Below are positions 9,849-20,741 of a stretch of DNA of 64,000 bases, one piece after another; position 1 is the first letter of the stretch; every line of letters starts with the position of its first letter. The translations under genes were made by a program, and so were the position numbers. The notes below the pieces were generated by a model that was not told the DNA's origin, made no database searches, and saw only the letters and a list, made by a program, of their open reading frames with translations. Source of the DNA: Leguminivora glycinivorella (Eukaryota; Arthropoda; Insecta; Lepidoptera; Tortricidae); contig NC_062995.1 of assembly GCF_023078275.1 (NCBI RefSeq), positions 253,001 through 317,000 on the forward strand, given 5' to 3'.

Positions 9849-11711
9849 GTCCCTTCCTGTTCTTAGTATACATTAATGATCTACCGAAACTAGTGCAAGA
9901 TAAACATGATATAGTGTTATTTGCTGACGACACTTCTCTTATATTCAAAGTTGACAGAAAGGAAAGCAGCTTCGATAACATCAACGATGCACTGTCTAGC
10001 ATAACAGACTGGTTTACGGCGAATAACTTACTTCTAAACGCCAAGAAAACCAAGTGCATCAGATTTGCGCTTCCGAACGTTAAGCAGGTAAATAACAGTA
10101 AGATCCAAATGAAAGGTGAAACGCTGGAATTTGAAGATCGAACGGTTTTCCTTGGAGTCACTTTGGATTCAAAACTGCAATGGCATGCACATATAGCCAC
10201 TTTAGCTGGCAAACTTAGTTCTGCAGCTTACGCAGTAAGGCGAATCAGACAACTAACAAACGTAGAGACGGCCAGGCTGGTATACTTTAGCTACTTCCAC
10301 AGTGTTATGTCATATGGGATCCTGTTATGGGGAAAAGCTGCAGACATTCAGGCTATTTTTGTGCTGCAAAAACGAGCAGTCCGTTCAATCTACGGATTGG
10401 GCGGTCGAGCATCTTTAAGAGAAAAATTCAAAGAGGTGAACATTCTTACCGTTGCCTCTCAATACATATACGAAAATATTATGTATGTTCGGAAAAATAT
10501 CCACGAATTCAAGCTTAACAGTGACATCCATAACTATAACACAAGGAACAAACATAAACTTGCTGTGACCGCCCACCGTCTCCGTAAGGTTGGTACGTCT
10601 TTCGTCGGGAACTGTACACGTTTTTATAACAAAGTACCAACCGATATAGTGGATTTGCCATTTGACAAATTTAAGGCACGCATTAAGCGTTTGTTGTTAT
10701 GTAAGGCGTACTACACTGTGAAGGATTTTATAGATGATAGGGATGCCTTTAAGGTGGTTGCTTGTCAATAGATGAATGAAGTCGTATATATTTTTTCATT
10801 TTCTCTGCATTGTGTAATTAAGCATACTAGTGTTCAATTGACGTATGAGAACATATTCTCGTCTGATTATATTGTTTTTATTTAAGTTTAGTTGTGGACA
10901 CTTGGAGACCTTATACATCTCCAAGATTATGTGTTTAATGTTTAATGTTTATCTTACTTTAATTTTATTGTATAAATCTATATTTCCTTCCTTTGTAACA
11001 TACGAGCACAGAATATAGTGTCTTACAGCTATGTTTTATTATTTGAATATTTAATTTAGCCTGGCAGCTTGAACATGTCATGCACACTTAAAAGTCTTTG
11101 CTTCGGTGGCGTCGTTGATCGGGTCGCCACCTTCCCGAATAAAGGTTGAGGGAGGCGATGGCTGAGATACGCGTCATACTCGTGAACGGGTGCCGTCTGT
11201 GAAGACCGGTCTGTTTAAGCTTACTGGGGCTGTTATAACTTAGTAACTTTAATTCTAATTTTTATTAAATTAAGACACTTTGTTCGGTTGTCGTTTGTTT
11301 CCTTTCTTTTAGTGAATATTTTAAATATATGATTTTGACTCATGGAGACCATATACATCTCTAAGGAGAATTAGATTAAGTAGATATACATTTTATTTTT
11401 AGTTGTGACATTTAGAGTCATTTGCACCTCTAAAGTAATTTTAGACTTTTTTTTTTTTTTGTATTTGTACTTTTTATATTAAAATTTAGTGTAGTTCTTG
11501 GTTGTAATTCGACATTTAGAGACCTTCTACATCTCTAATTAATTGTATAGAGTTAACTTTAGTTAGAACTTAGAATTAGTATATAATAGTATCAATTGTA
11601 ATTTCAACTCAATTTTAAATATTTTTTTAAATACCTATGTACATGTGACGTGTAAAAGTGCCCCTGTGGCCTATTTGCTGAATAAATTATTTTGATTTTT
11701 TTGATTTTGAT
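9849..11711 (+). mobile_element. 5'-truncated CR1/Jockey-type LINE, copy A
   Basis: Begins inside the RT domain directly after a SINE and ends with the degenerate tail tgattttttttgatttt-like near 11690-11711. The 3' UTR carries four copies of a roughly 28-bp motif (GACACTTGGAGACC...CATCTCCAAG) near 10896, 11338, 11405 and 11512, plus a GC-rich block (gtgaagaccggtctgtt near 11199). The same blocks occur inverted downstream of the 56871-58790 ORF, so the two are one family. Confidence 0.8.
9851..10771 (+). CDS. LINE reverse transcriptase, C-terminal part
   Basis: Partial ORF2 product of a non-LTR retrotransposon, copying element RNA into DNA at the target. The frame is open from 9851, upstream of the first Met at 9893, and encodes PFLFLVYINDLP before that Met. 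The catalytic box FADD is at residues 10-13 counted from that Met, followed by the thumb and the conserved LINE tail (LQKRAVRSI, NTRNKHKLA, FYNKVP). The N-terminal palm, fingers and endonuclease are missing by 5' truncation. Roughly 300 codons remain out of an expected 900 or so. It is closely related to the minus-strand ORF at 56871-58790. Without the missing half it cannot be autonomous. Clade (CR1, L2 or Jockey) is not resolved. Confidence 0.85.
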   Translation, partial: PFLFLVYINDLPKLVQDKHDIVLFADDTSLIFKVDRKESSFDNINDALSSITDWFTANNLLLNAKKTKCIRFALPNVKQVNNSKIQMKGETLEFEDRTVFLGVTLDSKLQWHAHIATLAGKLSSAAYAVRRIRQLTNVETARLVYFSYFHSVMSYGILLWGKAADIQAIFVLQKRAVRSIYGLGGRASLREKFKEVNILTVASQYIYENIMYVRKNIHEFKLNSDIHNYNTRNKHKLAVTAHRLRKVGTSFVGNCTRFYNKVPTDIVDLPFDKFKARIKRLLLCKAYYTVKDFIDDRDAFKVVACQ

Positions 11712-11880
11712 TGTATTTAGTCCGATTTCCTCACGGTGTTTTCCTTCACTGAAAAGCGACTGGCAAGTATCAAATGACATTTCGCACATACGTTCCGAAA
11801 AACTCATTGGTACGAGCCGGGGTTCAAACCCGCGACCTCCGGATCGGAAGTCGCACGCTCTCACCGTTGAGCCACCAGTA
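11712..11880 (-). mobile_element. tRNA-derived SINE (type 1), 5' part
   Basis: On the minus strand: ggctcaacggtgagagcgtg A-box region, gcgggtttgaaccccggctc B-box, then the common body up to aaatcggactaaata. It sits immediately beyond the LINE tail. Confidence 0.7.
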
Positions 11881-11939
11881 CTTCAAAATTCATGGTTGCA
11901 AGTTAAATCAAAGCAAAGTAGACTTGTTCCGTTTCGTTC

Positions 11940-12380
11940 GTTGATCGGAGCGCTCCGATCTCGTTCAATCGCTCCCACGAACTAGTTCGCTCTTTTAGGT
12001 CTTTTGCTCATTTAGTTCAGCCAGACCAGCGACCACTGCGGTCGGAAAGATCAGAACGAATGGGACCAAATAGTGTCAAAATGATATGAATGGTCAACAG
12101 ATAGTAACATTCCGGGCCGAAAGGTTGTAAGTAACCGAAGTTTAATATGAAAACTTGACTTTTTTTTGTTGCTCTGCTAAGTATAATAATTATAGCTCTC
12201 GCTCTCGGTCGGCGCAGTCACACACTCGTTCTCGATCCAAACCGCTCGCGTTCGCCGATCCTATACTGAACTAAATGAGCAAAGACCGATTCTCAGAGCA
12301 CGGAAAGATTCAGTTCATTTCGGTCATTGATGGGATTTTATTCCTAACAGTTCATAGTTCGTGAACGACACAAGCCTAAA
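11940..12380. mobile_element. Palindromic non-autonomous DNA element (hAT-like?)
   Basis: Inverted arms ggtcttttgctcatttagtt (11997) and aactaaatgagcaaagacc (12270) lie inside a larger pseudo-palindrome with cgttcgttgatc / gttcgtgaac ends. Non-coding. Superfamily uncertain. Confidence 0.45.
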
Positions 12381-12496
12381 GCAAAGTTTAAGGCGAGTAA
12401 GGTTAAGTCATTAAGTCTATAGTCACTTTAGCGGTTCAAAATAACAGCTTTGTACGGCATTCTGGGCACATTTGAGTACTAGTGGTGGGAGTCCTC

Positions 12497-12545
12497 TAGT
12501 ATCGATAGAATAGTCCCACCGTGGGGCTATTCTATCGATACTTTA
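12497..12545. repeat. Hairpin carrying two TATCGATA sites
   Basis: Arms agtatcgatagaatagtccc and ggggctattctatcgatact pair with one mismatch around a 5-bp loop. Each arm contains TATCGATA, the DREF-type DRE octamer known in Drosophila. Function here is unproven. Confidence 0.5.
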
Positions 12546-12564
12546 CAATATGACGGTGGCAATC

Positions 12565-12750
12565 AAGTGTATGGTTTATTTATTTATTTATTTAAATTTT
12601 ATTGCACAGTAAAAAAATGTACAAAAGGCGAACTTAATGCCAAAAGGAATTCTCTACCAGCTAACCTTTGGGCCAAACAGAGATCAATAAGAGCTAATAG
12701 GTGCAAGAAATATGACAAGACGAGAAATTGAATATCTACTTAATAAACCT
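12565..12750 (-). repeat. LINE 3' tail hosting the RLE element
   Basis: Starts with a (TTTA)n run, then ttattgcacagtaaaaaaat and gccaaaaggaattctctacc, a common lepidopteran minus-strand LINE end. The RLE LINE is inserted next to it. Confidence 0.5.
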
Positions 12751-12762
12751 AAATGGTTACAT

Positions 12763-13413
12763 CGCATCATCACCTAGCAACGCACAAACACGTTTCGAAA
12801 TATATTTCTCCTGATTTTATTACCTTATAATCGGCAAATCTTCACCAATTCTATATACTAGTCAATCTACATCGAAGAATAAAATTTGCACATCGAAACC
12901 TCCGTGCAGGGACCGAAGCCCGAGCACCCAAGAAGACTTGTGAAAATAACTAGACTTCATTGACATATGGCTGTCAAGCAAGAAAATATTTACAAACAAA
13001 CTGAAAAAAATTAACTATATTCATGTACGCCACCAGCAAATATTTTACTCAGTTCCGTGAAGTGATATCAGTCAAGTGCAAATAAAACACGCTTCTCTTC
13101 AGCCTACACCCGAGGCAGGCCCGGCAGGCCATGCTCCAAAGAAGCCCGCAGCAAGCGAAAGTGTAAAGCTGACACTCGAGGCCCGGCAGGCCAGGCTCCA
13201 AGGAAGTAAACAAACGTGTAAAGGTACCATAAATATCGCCAAAACCTTCCCGTGGTCAGAAGAGGAACGCCGTGTTAGCATATTTTTTATATTCCTAGCA
13301 TATACACTAGTTATATATCTATGTAAGTTTTAGCATATACTTTTATATTTATGTAAGTTTTAGTTTAGTTTTATATTAATATAATTGTTTATTTGTTTTA
13401 TATTTAAGTACGT
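12763..13413 (+). other. 5' UTR of the RLE LINE
   Basis: Non-coding leader with an internal imperfect duplication: gaggcaggcccggcaggcca near 13111 and gaggcccggcaggccaggct near 13176, each followed by ctccaa.gaag. A TAA codon in frame directly precedes the ORF start at 13414, so translation cannot begin upstream in that frame. Confidence 0.6.
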
Positions 13414-16269
13414 ATGTCTTCTTTGAGTCAACCAGCTGCTTCGACCAATTTCCAGTGCCACTTATGTAACAAAGTTTTTCTAAGCTCTCGCGGTCTCAAT
13501 ATCCACCTAACAAAAAAACATAGGAATTGCCTATCACAAATTGCAGCACCAAACTCAAGCTCAATTCCATCGCTCTGTAATGCCAACTCAACGCACCCAA
13601 GCCATCTATACCTCCACCTCAGCTACCTCAAAAATAACTTTCCAGTTATTAAAAGAATTCCTCGCGGTGCAAGGATATGCGTTGCCAATCGCCTCTCTCA
13701 GTTGATAGACCAATGTGTGACAGTAAATAACTTGGATACATGGAGCAATCTCCTTACTTTTGTTTACAACACGCTACATGTCACGTCTGAGGACAAACAG
13801 CTTTCGTTAACACAAAAAATTAAAAATAATTGTTTTAAGCCCCTGGAATTACCGCTAGAGACTACAGATAAATTAGGCCAAAAGCCCTCTGCTTTTAACC
13901 TAGGAAAAACAGTAGAAAACAAGATTGCGGAAGGAGATTTGAAAGGCGCTGCTCGTATTTTATTTTCTAGTGACATATTATCGCCGGATACACCCGAGAC
14001 TCTCGCAGCGTTGCGTTCTAAGCACCCCACTGCCCCCAGCGCTCCATTTTTCTTGGACCCACCAACTGCGATCGAAGAATGTCTTCAAGTCGAAGACAAG
14101 GACATAGTCGAGGCAATTTTTAGCTTCAAAACAGGCTCAGCAGCAGGTCTTGATGGGATCTCACCTCAACATCTTAAAGATCTCACAGCGCACTGTGTTG
14201 GTGATGCCGGCAGAAAACTCATAGGATCCTTAACTAGTATAATAAATCTTATGTTAAGTGGTCGTGTACATGCCGACATTGTGCCCATACTTTACGGAGC
14301 CAATCTAATTGCCTTAACTAAAAAAGACGGTGGCGTGAGGCCGATCGCAGTTGGTTCAACGATTAGGCGTCTCGCATCCAAAATTTCTGGTAGACACATA
14401 ATTTCCAAATTGCAGCGCAGGTTTGAACCAGTCCAGTTAGGTTGTGGTACTAAAGGCGGCTGCGAGGCCGCTGTCCACGCACTTCGTACTTTCCTCAAGA
14501 ACAGCCAGTGCCAAGTTTTATTAAAAATTGATATCAAAAACGCTTTCAACTCTGTAAATAGAGAGACGCTGCTGACGGAAATCAGGAATAACATCCCAGA
14601 GCTTTATAATTACCTCCTTCATTGTTATGCTGATCCTTCCAAATTAATGTATCGTAGCCATGAAATTTCTTCAGAAGTTGGATGCCAGCAGGGAGATCCC
14701 TTAGGTCCGGCAATTTTTTGTTTAGCAATCAACCCCATTATTCAAAATTTATCCTCAGATTTCAACGTGTGGTATCTAGACGACGGGACTTTAGGAGGCA
14801 GCTTGGAATCAGTGCTTTCTGATCTCTCTCTTCTTAAGTCTAAATTTGAGTCCATAGGGTTAGAATTGAACAGTAATAAATGTGAATTATATATTCACGA
14901 TCCATCTGTAATACACTCGGACGTAACTGCAAAATTCAATTCTATAACACCTAACATTGCCACTGTCACAAAAGATTCCCTTAGCCTCCTAGGCACTCCA
15001 ATTTTTGAAAATTATTTTCCATCTTTCATCAATAAGACTGTATCAAAATTTCAAAATCACGCCGATCGCCTTCTAGAAATCAGTCCTCATTCAGCCTTAA
15101 TTATTCTAAAATTCTGCCTTTTCATTCCAAAATTAGTATACGTGCTTCGTTGCAGCCCGCTTTGGAAACATCAAAATTTACTGCTACCTATAGATACCAT
15201 GATCCGGACTAACCTAGAGCAGATTCTGAACCTAAAGCTTTCTGATCAATCATGGGTACAAGCGTCTTTACCCGTACGGTACGGTGGACTGGGGTTGCGC
15301 AAAACCTGTAGCGTGTCACTGCCGGCATTTCTATCATCTGCCCACAGCTCTGCTGATCTCGTAGGAAAAATCTTAAGGGTTTTACCCATAAACTACGAGA
15401 TCTCAGACTTGGGTGATGCTAGAAATGCCTGGCTATCAGCTTGCCCGGGCCACGACCTTCCACATAATCCCAAATCACAGAGGAGCTGGGATAATGTTTT
15501 GTGTAAAACAATTTATACCTCCTGTTTAGATAACAGCGAAGGAGCTGAACGCGCTCGGTTGCTCGCAGCCGGCTGTAGGGAGGCCGGCCATTGGCTTAAC
15601 GCTTATCCTTCGCCGAATTCTGGTACACACCTCGATGGGAATACCCTCCGAGTGGCGGTCGGGCTGAGGGTTGGGGCTGTAATTTGTGCTTCCCACAAAT
15701 GCCACTGCGGGAGCGAAGTGGACCAGCTGGGGCGCCACGGCCTTTCTTGCCAGCGAAGTGCGGGGCGTATGTCGCGTCACGCCGCGCTTAACGACATTAT
15801 CCGACGGTCTCTTACCTCTGTAAACGTGCCCGCAATATTAGAGCCGACCGGTATAGCGCGGGATGATGGTAAGAGACCCGACGGAATGTCGCTGATACCG
15901 TGGAGGATGGGACGAGTGCTGGTGTGGGATGCAACCTGTGTGGACACACTGGCCCCGTCTCATCTTCACGGTACCACAAAGAAAGCGGGCGCGGCTGCAG
16001 AGGCTGCAGAGACGAATAAAAGACGTAAATACGGAGGTCTCGACGCCAATTACAACTTTGTTGCTTTTGGCGTCGAGACCCTCGGTCCGTGGGGTCCGGG
16101 CGCCCAGATTTTATACAGGGACTTGGCGAAGCGGCTGACTGAGACTACGGGGGACAAAAGAGCTGGCAGCTTCCTCGCTCAACGTATAAGTATTGCGATT
16201 CAGCGAGGAAATGCTGCCAGCATCTTGGGCACTATGCCTCAGGGGCCCTCTTTAGACTTAGATTTTTAG
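13414..16269 (+). CDS. RLE-type LINE polyprotein: C2H2 finger, RT, CCHC, endonuclease
   Basis: 951-residue single ORF for target-primed reverse transcription. Order: a C2H2 zinc finger (C15, C18, H31, H36); fingers/palm with GSAAGLDGISPQHL at 241-254; RT motif A KIDIKNAF with Asp373; motif B GCQQGDPLGPA from 423; motif C YLDD at 454-457; thumb; a CCHC knuckle (C763, C765, H775, C779); then a restriction-like endonuclease with KRPD (Asp823) and WDATC (Asp839), the spacing typical of R2-group RLE enzymes. The start is the first Met after an in-frame stop. All catalytic residues visible to me are present and no frameshift is seen. Exact clade is not assigned: R2, R4 and NeSL share this architecture. 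Confidence 0.92.
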   Translation: MSSLSQPAASTNFQCHLCNKVFLSSRGLNIHLTKKHRNCLSQIAAPNSSSIPSLCNANSTHPSHLYLHLSYLKNNFPVIKRIPRGARICVANRLSQLIDQCVTVNNLDTWSNLLTFVYNTLHVTSEDKQLSLTQKIKNNCFKPLELPLETTDKLGQKPSAFNLGKTVENKIAEGDLKGAARILFSSDILSPDTPETLAALRSKHPTAPSAPFFLDPPTAIEECLQVEDKDIVEAIFSFKTGSAAGLDGISPQHLKDLTAHCVGDAGRKLIGSLTSIINLMLSGRVHADIVPILYGANLIALTKKDGGVRPIAVGSTIRRLASKISGRHIISKLQRRFEPVQLGCGTKGGCEAAVHALRTFLKNSQCQVLLKIDIKNAFNSVNRETLLTEIRNNIPELYNYLLHCYADPSKLMYRSHEISSEVGCQQGDPLGPAIFCLAINPIIQNLSSDFNVWYLDDGTLGGSLESVLSDLSLLKSKFESIGLELNSNKCELYIHDPSVIHSDVTAKFNSITPNIATVTKDSLSLLGTPIFENYFPSFINKTVSKFQNHADRLLEISPHSALIILKFCLFIPKLVYVLRCSPLWKHQNLLLPIDTMIRTNLEQILNLKLSDQSWVQASLPVRYGGLGLRKTCSVSLPAFLSSAHSSADLVGKILRVLPINYEISDLGDARNAWLSACPGHDLPHNPKSQRSWDNVLCKTIYTSCLDNSEGAERARLLAAGCREAGHWLNAYPSPNSGTHLDGNTLRVAVGLRVGAVICASHKCHCGSEVDQLGRHGLSCQRSAGRMSRHAALNDIIRRSLTSVNVPAILEPTGIARDDGKRPDGMSLIPWRMGRVLVWDATCVDTLAPSHLHGTTKKAGAAAEAAETNKRRKYGGLDANYNFVAFGVETLGPWGPGAQILYRDLAKRLTETTGDKRAGSFLAQRISIAIQRGNAASILGTMPQGPSLDLDF

Positions 16270-16337
16270 TTTATAATATTTATTGTACCAAATTTTTATT
16301 TAAGTGTTATAAATAAATGAATTTCATTTTTATCATA

Positions 16338-16380
<43 letters not shown>

Positions 16381-16386
16381 TTACAT

Positions 16387-16530
16387 ACATATTACATCAT
16401 ACAAACTTTTACAAAAATAAAACTACATAATAAGAGTTTATCTGATGGTAAGCAGTCTTCGTAGCCTAAGGATGCCTGCGACTTCTCACCGTTGAGTTCT
16501 CTCTTACCTTGCTTACAGACAGGAATACAA
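16387..16530. other. Flank of the RLE insertion
   Basis: Continuation of the pre-insertion repeat; contains tctgatggtaagcagtcttc, a common LINE 3' UTR motif. No gene. Confidence 0.4.
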
Positions 16531-16955
16531 TAGTTATTTGTTATACAAGGGGGCAAAGTTGTATTTTAACGCCGAGTGTGGAATTGAAAAACGAGCAAGT
16601 GAAAGGATTCTATAGTTGAACCACGAGCGAAGCGAGTGGTTCGAGAATAGAATCCTGAACTTGCGAGTTTTTTAACACACGAGAAGTAAAATACATTTGC
16701 ACTCGAGTGTAACACAAAACTTTTCCCCTCACTATAGCGAGGAAACTACAACGCAAAAGATGCGTTTATCACTGCTTCCAGTAGTTCCACAGGTGGTAAA
16801 TCCTCTTTATTACTAGATTCACCTACTTTTATCAATTTTAAAGCAGTTAATTTGACTTTATTCAAGGTCAAATTACTTTACCCACTAGTGGATAAAATGC
16901 GTTTTTACCCGCTGGTATTAAAGGACAAAACACGTGTTTCCGAGCTAGTGAGGGG
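16531..16955 (+). mobile_element. 454-bp-family TIR element, copy 2 (right end lost)
   Basis: Collinear with 7949-8402 until gtgaggggaaaa, where the right TIR is replaced by unrelated sequence. Confidence 0.65.
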
Positions 16956-17764
16956 AAAAATTACAAGTATGGTCTCGTCTAGTGTATTTTGGAAGCAAGT
17001 AGCAATTTTTAGTAAGGAGGTGCTTTTCCTAATAATCTCTGCTCAAACACTGTGCCCTAATAGTTACAAATATATTATGAACCTCCAGGTATATTTGTAT
17101 TACTTTCAGTTTCTGTAGGTACATGTATGATGTATATATATTTTTTTCAATTTATTTAGGTAAACAAACAGTCACTACAAAACAGGCTTGTTTACAGTAT
17201 GTGTGACCAACACCGTTCAGGTTCACCACTTACTAAATACAGTACATTAAATCATTCGGAGGGTTTTTCATTCGTACTTATTACTAAGGTAGGTATAATA
17301 CTGGAGCTTAAAGCTCAGTTAGGTAACAAAGATAATATAATGAACAGAAATAATACTAGATTCTTAAGAAGGGGACATGTAGATGCAATTTACTTTGAGT
17401 TACAATTCATAAATTGAACAAATACTAGGGCTAATGAATCGGATACGAGAACAATTATTATTATGTTTAGTTACTAGTTTTAAGTATGTTCGTAATATGT
17501 CTTTTGTATATACCAATGCTGCAGCCAAAAATATATTACGACTGTTTTTGTTCTACATAAATAAATAAAAAATAATAATTCAGTAATAATATTGCATTTA
17601 ATGTAGTTTTTTTTTAATATCCTAGTGTAGTGTGAAAGGCCTCCACGCTTCTTCTACTCAACCCTGTCTCGTGCGTAATCCTGCCAGCGTGGATAGAATG
17701 CGTCCAAGTCATCCCGCCATTTAATGTAGTTATAATTTATAAAATCCAACGAACAACAACTTTT
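16956..17764. other. No gene; repeat debris
   Basis: Includes a minus-strand LINE-like tail near 17145 (tttaggtaaacaaacagtca) and AT-rich spacer. Open frames at 16852 and 17199 show no recognisable domain. Confidence 0.4.
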
Positions 17765-17905
17765 TAACCCCCGACGCAAAAACGACGGGGTGTTATAAGT
17801 TTGACGTTTCTGTCTGTCTGTCTGTGTGTCTGTCTGTGGCATCGTAGCTCCCGAACGGATGAACCGATTTAGGTTTAGTTTTTTGTGTCTGAAAGCTGAT
17901 TAAGA
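17765..17905 (+). repeat. Dispersed 'aacccccgacgcaaaaa' repeat with (TCTG)n
   Basis: Module: aacccccgacgcaaaaacg, tgtcTG microsatellite, ggcatcgtagctcccgaacg. Copies at 40678 (+), 48382 (+), 50390 (-) and 62260 (-). The short frames over the microsatellite are not genes. Confidence 0.65.
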
Positions 17906-19200
17906 TCTGTGTTTATACTGTTTACACATGCTGTATCAACAAAACTTTTGCCACTATAAGCGTTATATTTTCATATCAATTTGACGAAAAATATGCCTTC
18001 ACCCCAGCTCTACAGGTCAAGTATCTCATTTTAATATCAAAGCGAACCAGAGCGGACGAAAAGCATCACTCCCTTGCTTTCCACACACACTTGTTACCTC
18101 CCGCTTCTGCGCGATATGCTTGCTTTTCATTGCGCGCGAATGGGAAGCAAGGGGAAATGAAAAGCAAGTTTGAATGCCTTTAAAAGGAGATGAAAATCGT
18201 CATTTATAAAAATAAAGAGGATCGAGTATACAAAGAATCACCGTTATAAGTAAAATGTTTAGTCACAGTGCATATACTGCCATCTATCGATAGAAGATTA
18301 AACCTCAGTTCTGGCAATTTGGCCCATATTCTTGAATTGATATACTATGTTAAAGTCCTACCGGTCGAGGGTCTTAATCGACACAAGATACGAATTTCCT
18401 TATCGCAGTGACACTGTGAGTGTAGTGTGTTTGGACAGACCATCGAGTGTGAACGCGACCAGTGGTAACGCTGAAAGTGAACGCAGCCGACGCGCGCGAA
18501 GGAGGGTAGATCGCGCGCTGTCTATACAACTTTAACATCCACCCGCCTTCGTCAGTTTTTCGTGATCATGATGCATGCAACTGCGTCGAAATATCGGGAG
18601 CTCGACAAAAATCAAAAAGGTAATCACGGTCTATATCCCGGTCAATATAAGTCTCTGTTTTATTGTTTTTGTTTCTTGTGCATTACCTATGTAAGGTGTG
18701 TGCGTGCAACTGTGCATGGATAGGGTAGGTGGATTGTATTGTATTATATTTTATTGTACACAATTATGGCCCCTTTAAAGCATCAACATGACATATTTAT
18801 GGTGTATTTCCGCAGAAGTTCGCAAAGTAGTACAATACTTAAATATTTATGTGTTATAGAGTACTTCGAAGGTTTTTCACAAGCTTTTATTCTACTTACT
18901 TTACTTGCCTTGTACTTACTTTACTTGTATATGTTAGTTTGGGTCAAAACGTAGAAGCAAAATTTGACCCACTTCCCATTTTCCGATTAAGCTGAAATTT
19001 TGCACACATATGTAAATCACGTGACAATGCAATATTATTATGGTATCGTGGAGCTGATCTGATGATGGAGCAGAAAGGTGGTCATAGGAACTCTGTTATG
19101 AAACGTCGTATGCCCATTGGGTAAGGGGTTTTAAAAAACGTCTCGGAGAGCAGTAGGTGACTGTTGAAAGAAAGGTACAGTCGGCGATAAAAGCTTGTGC
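17906..19200. other. No supported gene
   Basis: Includes a fragment shared with 43340-43400 and 59715-59770 (aatttggcccatattctt) and a fragment of the palindromic MITE family near 18365-18400. A GC-rich patch at 18430-18530 lacks splice or domain evidence. Confidence 0.4.
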
Positions 19201-19212
19201 CAAAAATGAATA

Positions 19213-19537
19213 TTGTTCGGATTAATCCTTACCACTTCTTTCCGCCATCGCCCTACGCGACAACACTTCCATCGCCATCATATAGATGGCTGGCAGTCCT
19301 CAACTGTGCGTTTCTCCAGAAACTTTCTGCCCCGCACAGCTAAACTGTGGAATGAATTGTCGCCTGCGGTATTTCCGGGCCACACCTTCAAGAAACCGGT
19401 TCACATCTTCAAGAAAAGAGCGTACACCCATCTTAAAGGCCGGCAACGCACCTCCAACACCTCTGGTGTTTCGGGTGTCCATCGCTTACCGTCAGGCGAC
19501 CTGTCTGCTCGTTTGCCTCCTATCCCATAAAAAAAAC
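19213..19537 (+). pseudogene. LINE ORF2 C-terminus relic
   Basis: The last about 100 codons of a non-LTR retrotransposon ORF2, with the conserved tail FSRNFLPRTAKLWNELS, then VFPGHTFKK and FKKRAYTHLKGR. It ends in the gacctgtctgctcgtttgcc module and a short A run at 19530. The RT and endonuclease parts are absent. It is a 5'-truncated insertion and the upstream part of the frame is degraded. Family is LINE of a common lepidopteran type; clade not fixed. Confidence 0.7.
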
Positions 19538-20059
19538 TTATTAACAGTCCCTTTGCCTCATTACTAGCTCGTTTACCTTTGATTCCACGTTTCCCGTCAA
19601 CCTCAGCAACTGCAAGTATTGAAACGGCCGAGTCCAAATTAAAAGTTTATGCCACTTGGCTTCCGCAATGCTGCAACGAACGACATATTAAACTGTCTTA
19701 ACCGACATTTATAAACTGATTCAATTATACACCTTATTGTAAATAGATAAAGTTTAAATTTAAAATTGTATTTTAATGGTAGTTACTACATTTATAATGA
19801 GTGGGAGAAGTTTAATAACTATTTTTAGGTCGGATTTGAAAGTGTTTTTAAACTTGTGCCGAAATTACGGTATTGAATCTGGATTTGGAAAATTATAAGT
19901 ATTTTAGCAATTTTGCCTACTAGTTCGTATTAATGGTTGTTTACTTGTTAGAGTTAGATATATATTCATATTAAAGTCATCTTTTTGGGATCATTTTAGG
20001 CATTTTGCGCATTGCAAACAGCTTTTTTAACAATATTGAATAACAAATATTTTATACCT
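19538..20059. other. No gene seen
   Basis: AT-rich spacer after a LINE tail. Confidence 0.4.
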
Positions 20060-20225
20060 TTTAAATAAAAATAAACTCTTTATTTACATGAACATATTTA
20101 TATAATTATATAAGAAACTAAGACTAAACTCAAAAGCTAGCTAATATCTAAAATAGGCCCTTGCGGCATTGTACCAAGGATACTGGCGACATTTCCTCGC
20201 TGTATAAAAATATACTACCTTTTCC
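20060..20225 (-). mobile_element. Relic 3' end of the RLE LINE family, copy 1
   Basis: The minus strand reads agcgaggaaatgtcgccagt, then ttggtacaatgccgcaaggg, matching the C-terminal coding end of the 13414 ORF (RGNAASILGTMPQG) with divergence, followed by a related 3' UTR. Confidence 0.75.
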
Positions 20226-20741
20226 GTATCCAAAAATATAATCTGATTTGATTTCATAAGTATAGTCAGTAAATAAATTAAATCACAACATAGTTTAGTT
20301 TTAATCGCAAAGGAGTTTTTATTTCATTAGTATGTTTTTTTTATAATAAAAAGTTAGAGAAAAATCGAAAATTTTCGCAAATTATATTAAATGAACACTT
20401 TAAAAAAATGTTTAATTTCATAAATTTTACTACCTTCACAATAAAGTCAGTTTTGCTATAGTTAATTGAACAATATTATTTTCAATAAAACAACTTAAAA
20501 TTAAACACCATAAATAACAGACCCAATCAGCGTTTAAACCCATTTATCGACGTTTATTGTTCCACTTGCAGTTTTATGAGCCAAGTTCAAACAATATCGA
20601 AGGGTACGAAACTTGGCCCTTTGTTTACGCGCCTGCTTTTAATGGTATCGCTTAATTTGAATAACAAAGATTTGTAACGACTTTATTGACTCTGTTTGAA
20701 CTCAAATAGTTTTAGCAAGGACTACAATATAATGCCTGTGT
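20226..20741. other. No gene seen
   Basis: AT-rich DNA without recognisable features. Confidence 0.4.

Larger units (their letters stand above)
12763..16377 (+). mobile_element. Apparently full-length RLE-type (R2/R4/NeSL-like) LINE with TSD
   Basis: The element is bounded by the direct repeat AAATGGTTACAT (12751-12762 and 16375-16386, its first As merging with the tail). It has a roughly 650-bp 5' UTR, one long ORF, a short 3' UTR with aataaatga and a poly(A) tail of about 38. The intact TSD, long tail and uninterrupted ORF indicate a recent insertion. Its 3' end is also recognisable in three older minus-strand relics (20060, 41730, 61795). The target is ordinary repeat DNA, not rDNA. Confidence 0.88.

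Noticed and set aside
18347..18535. Arg-rich 62-codon frame in a GC-rich patch
   Set aside because: Begins in a MITE fragment and lacks any supporting signal.
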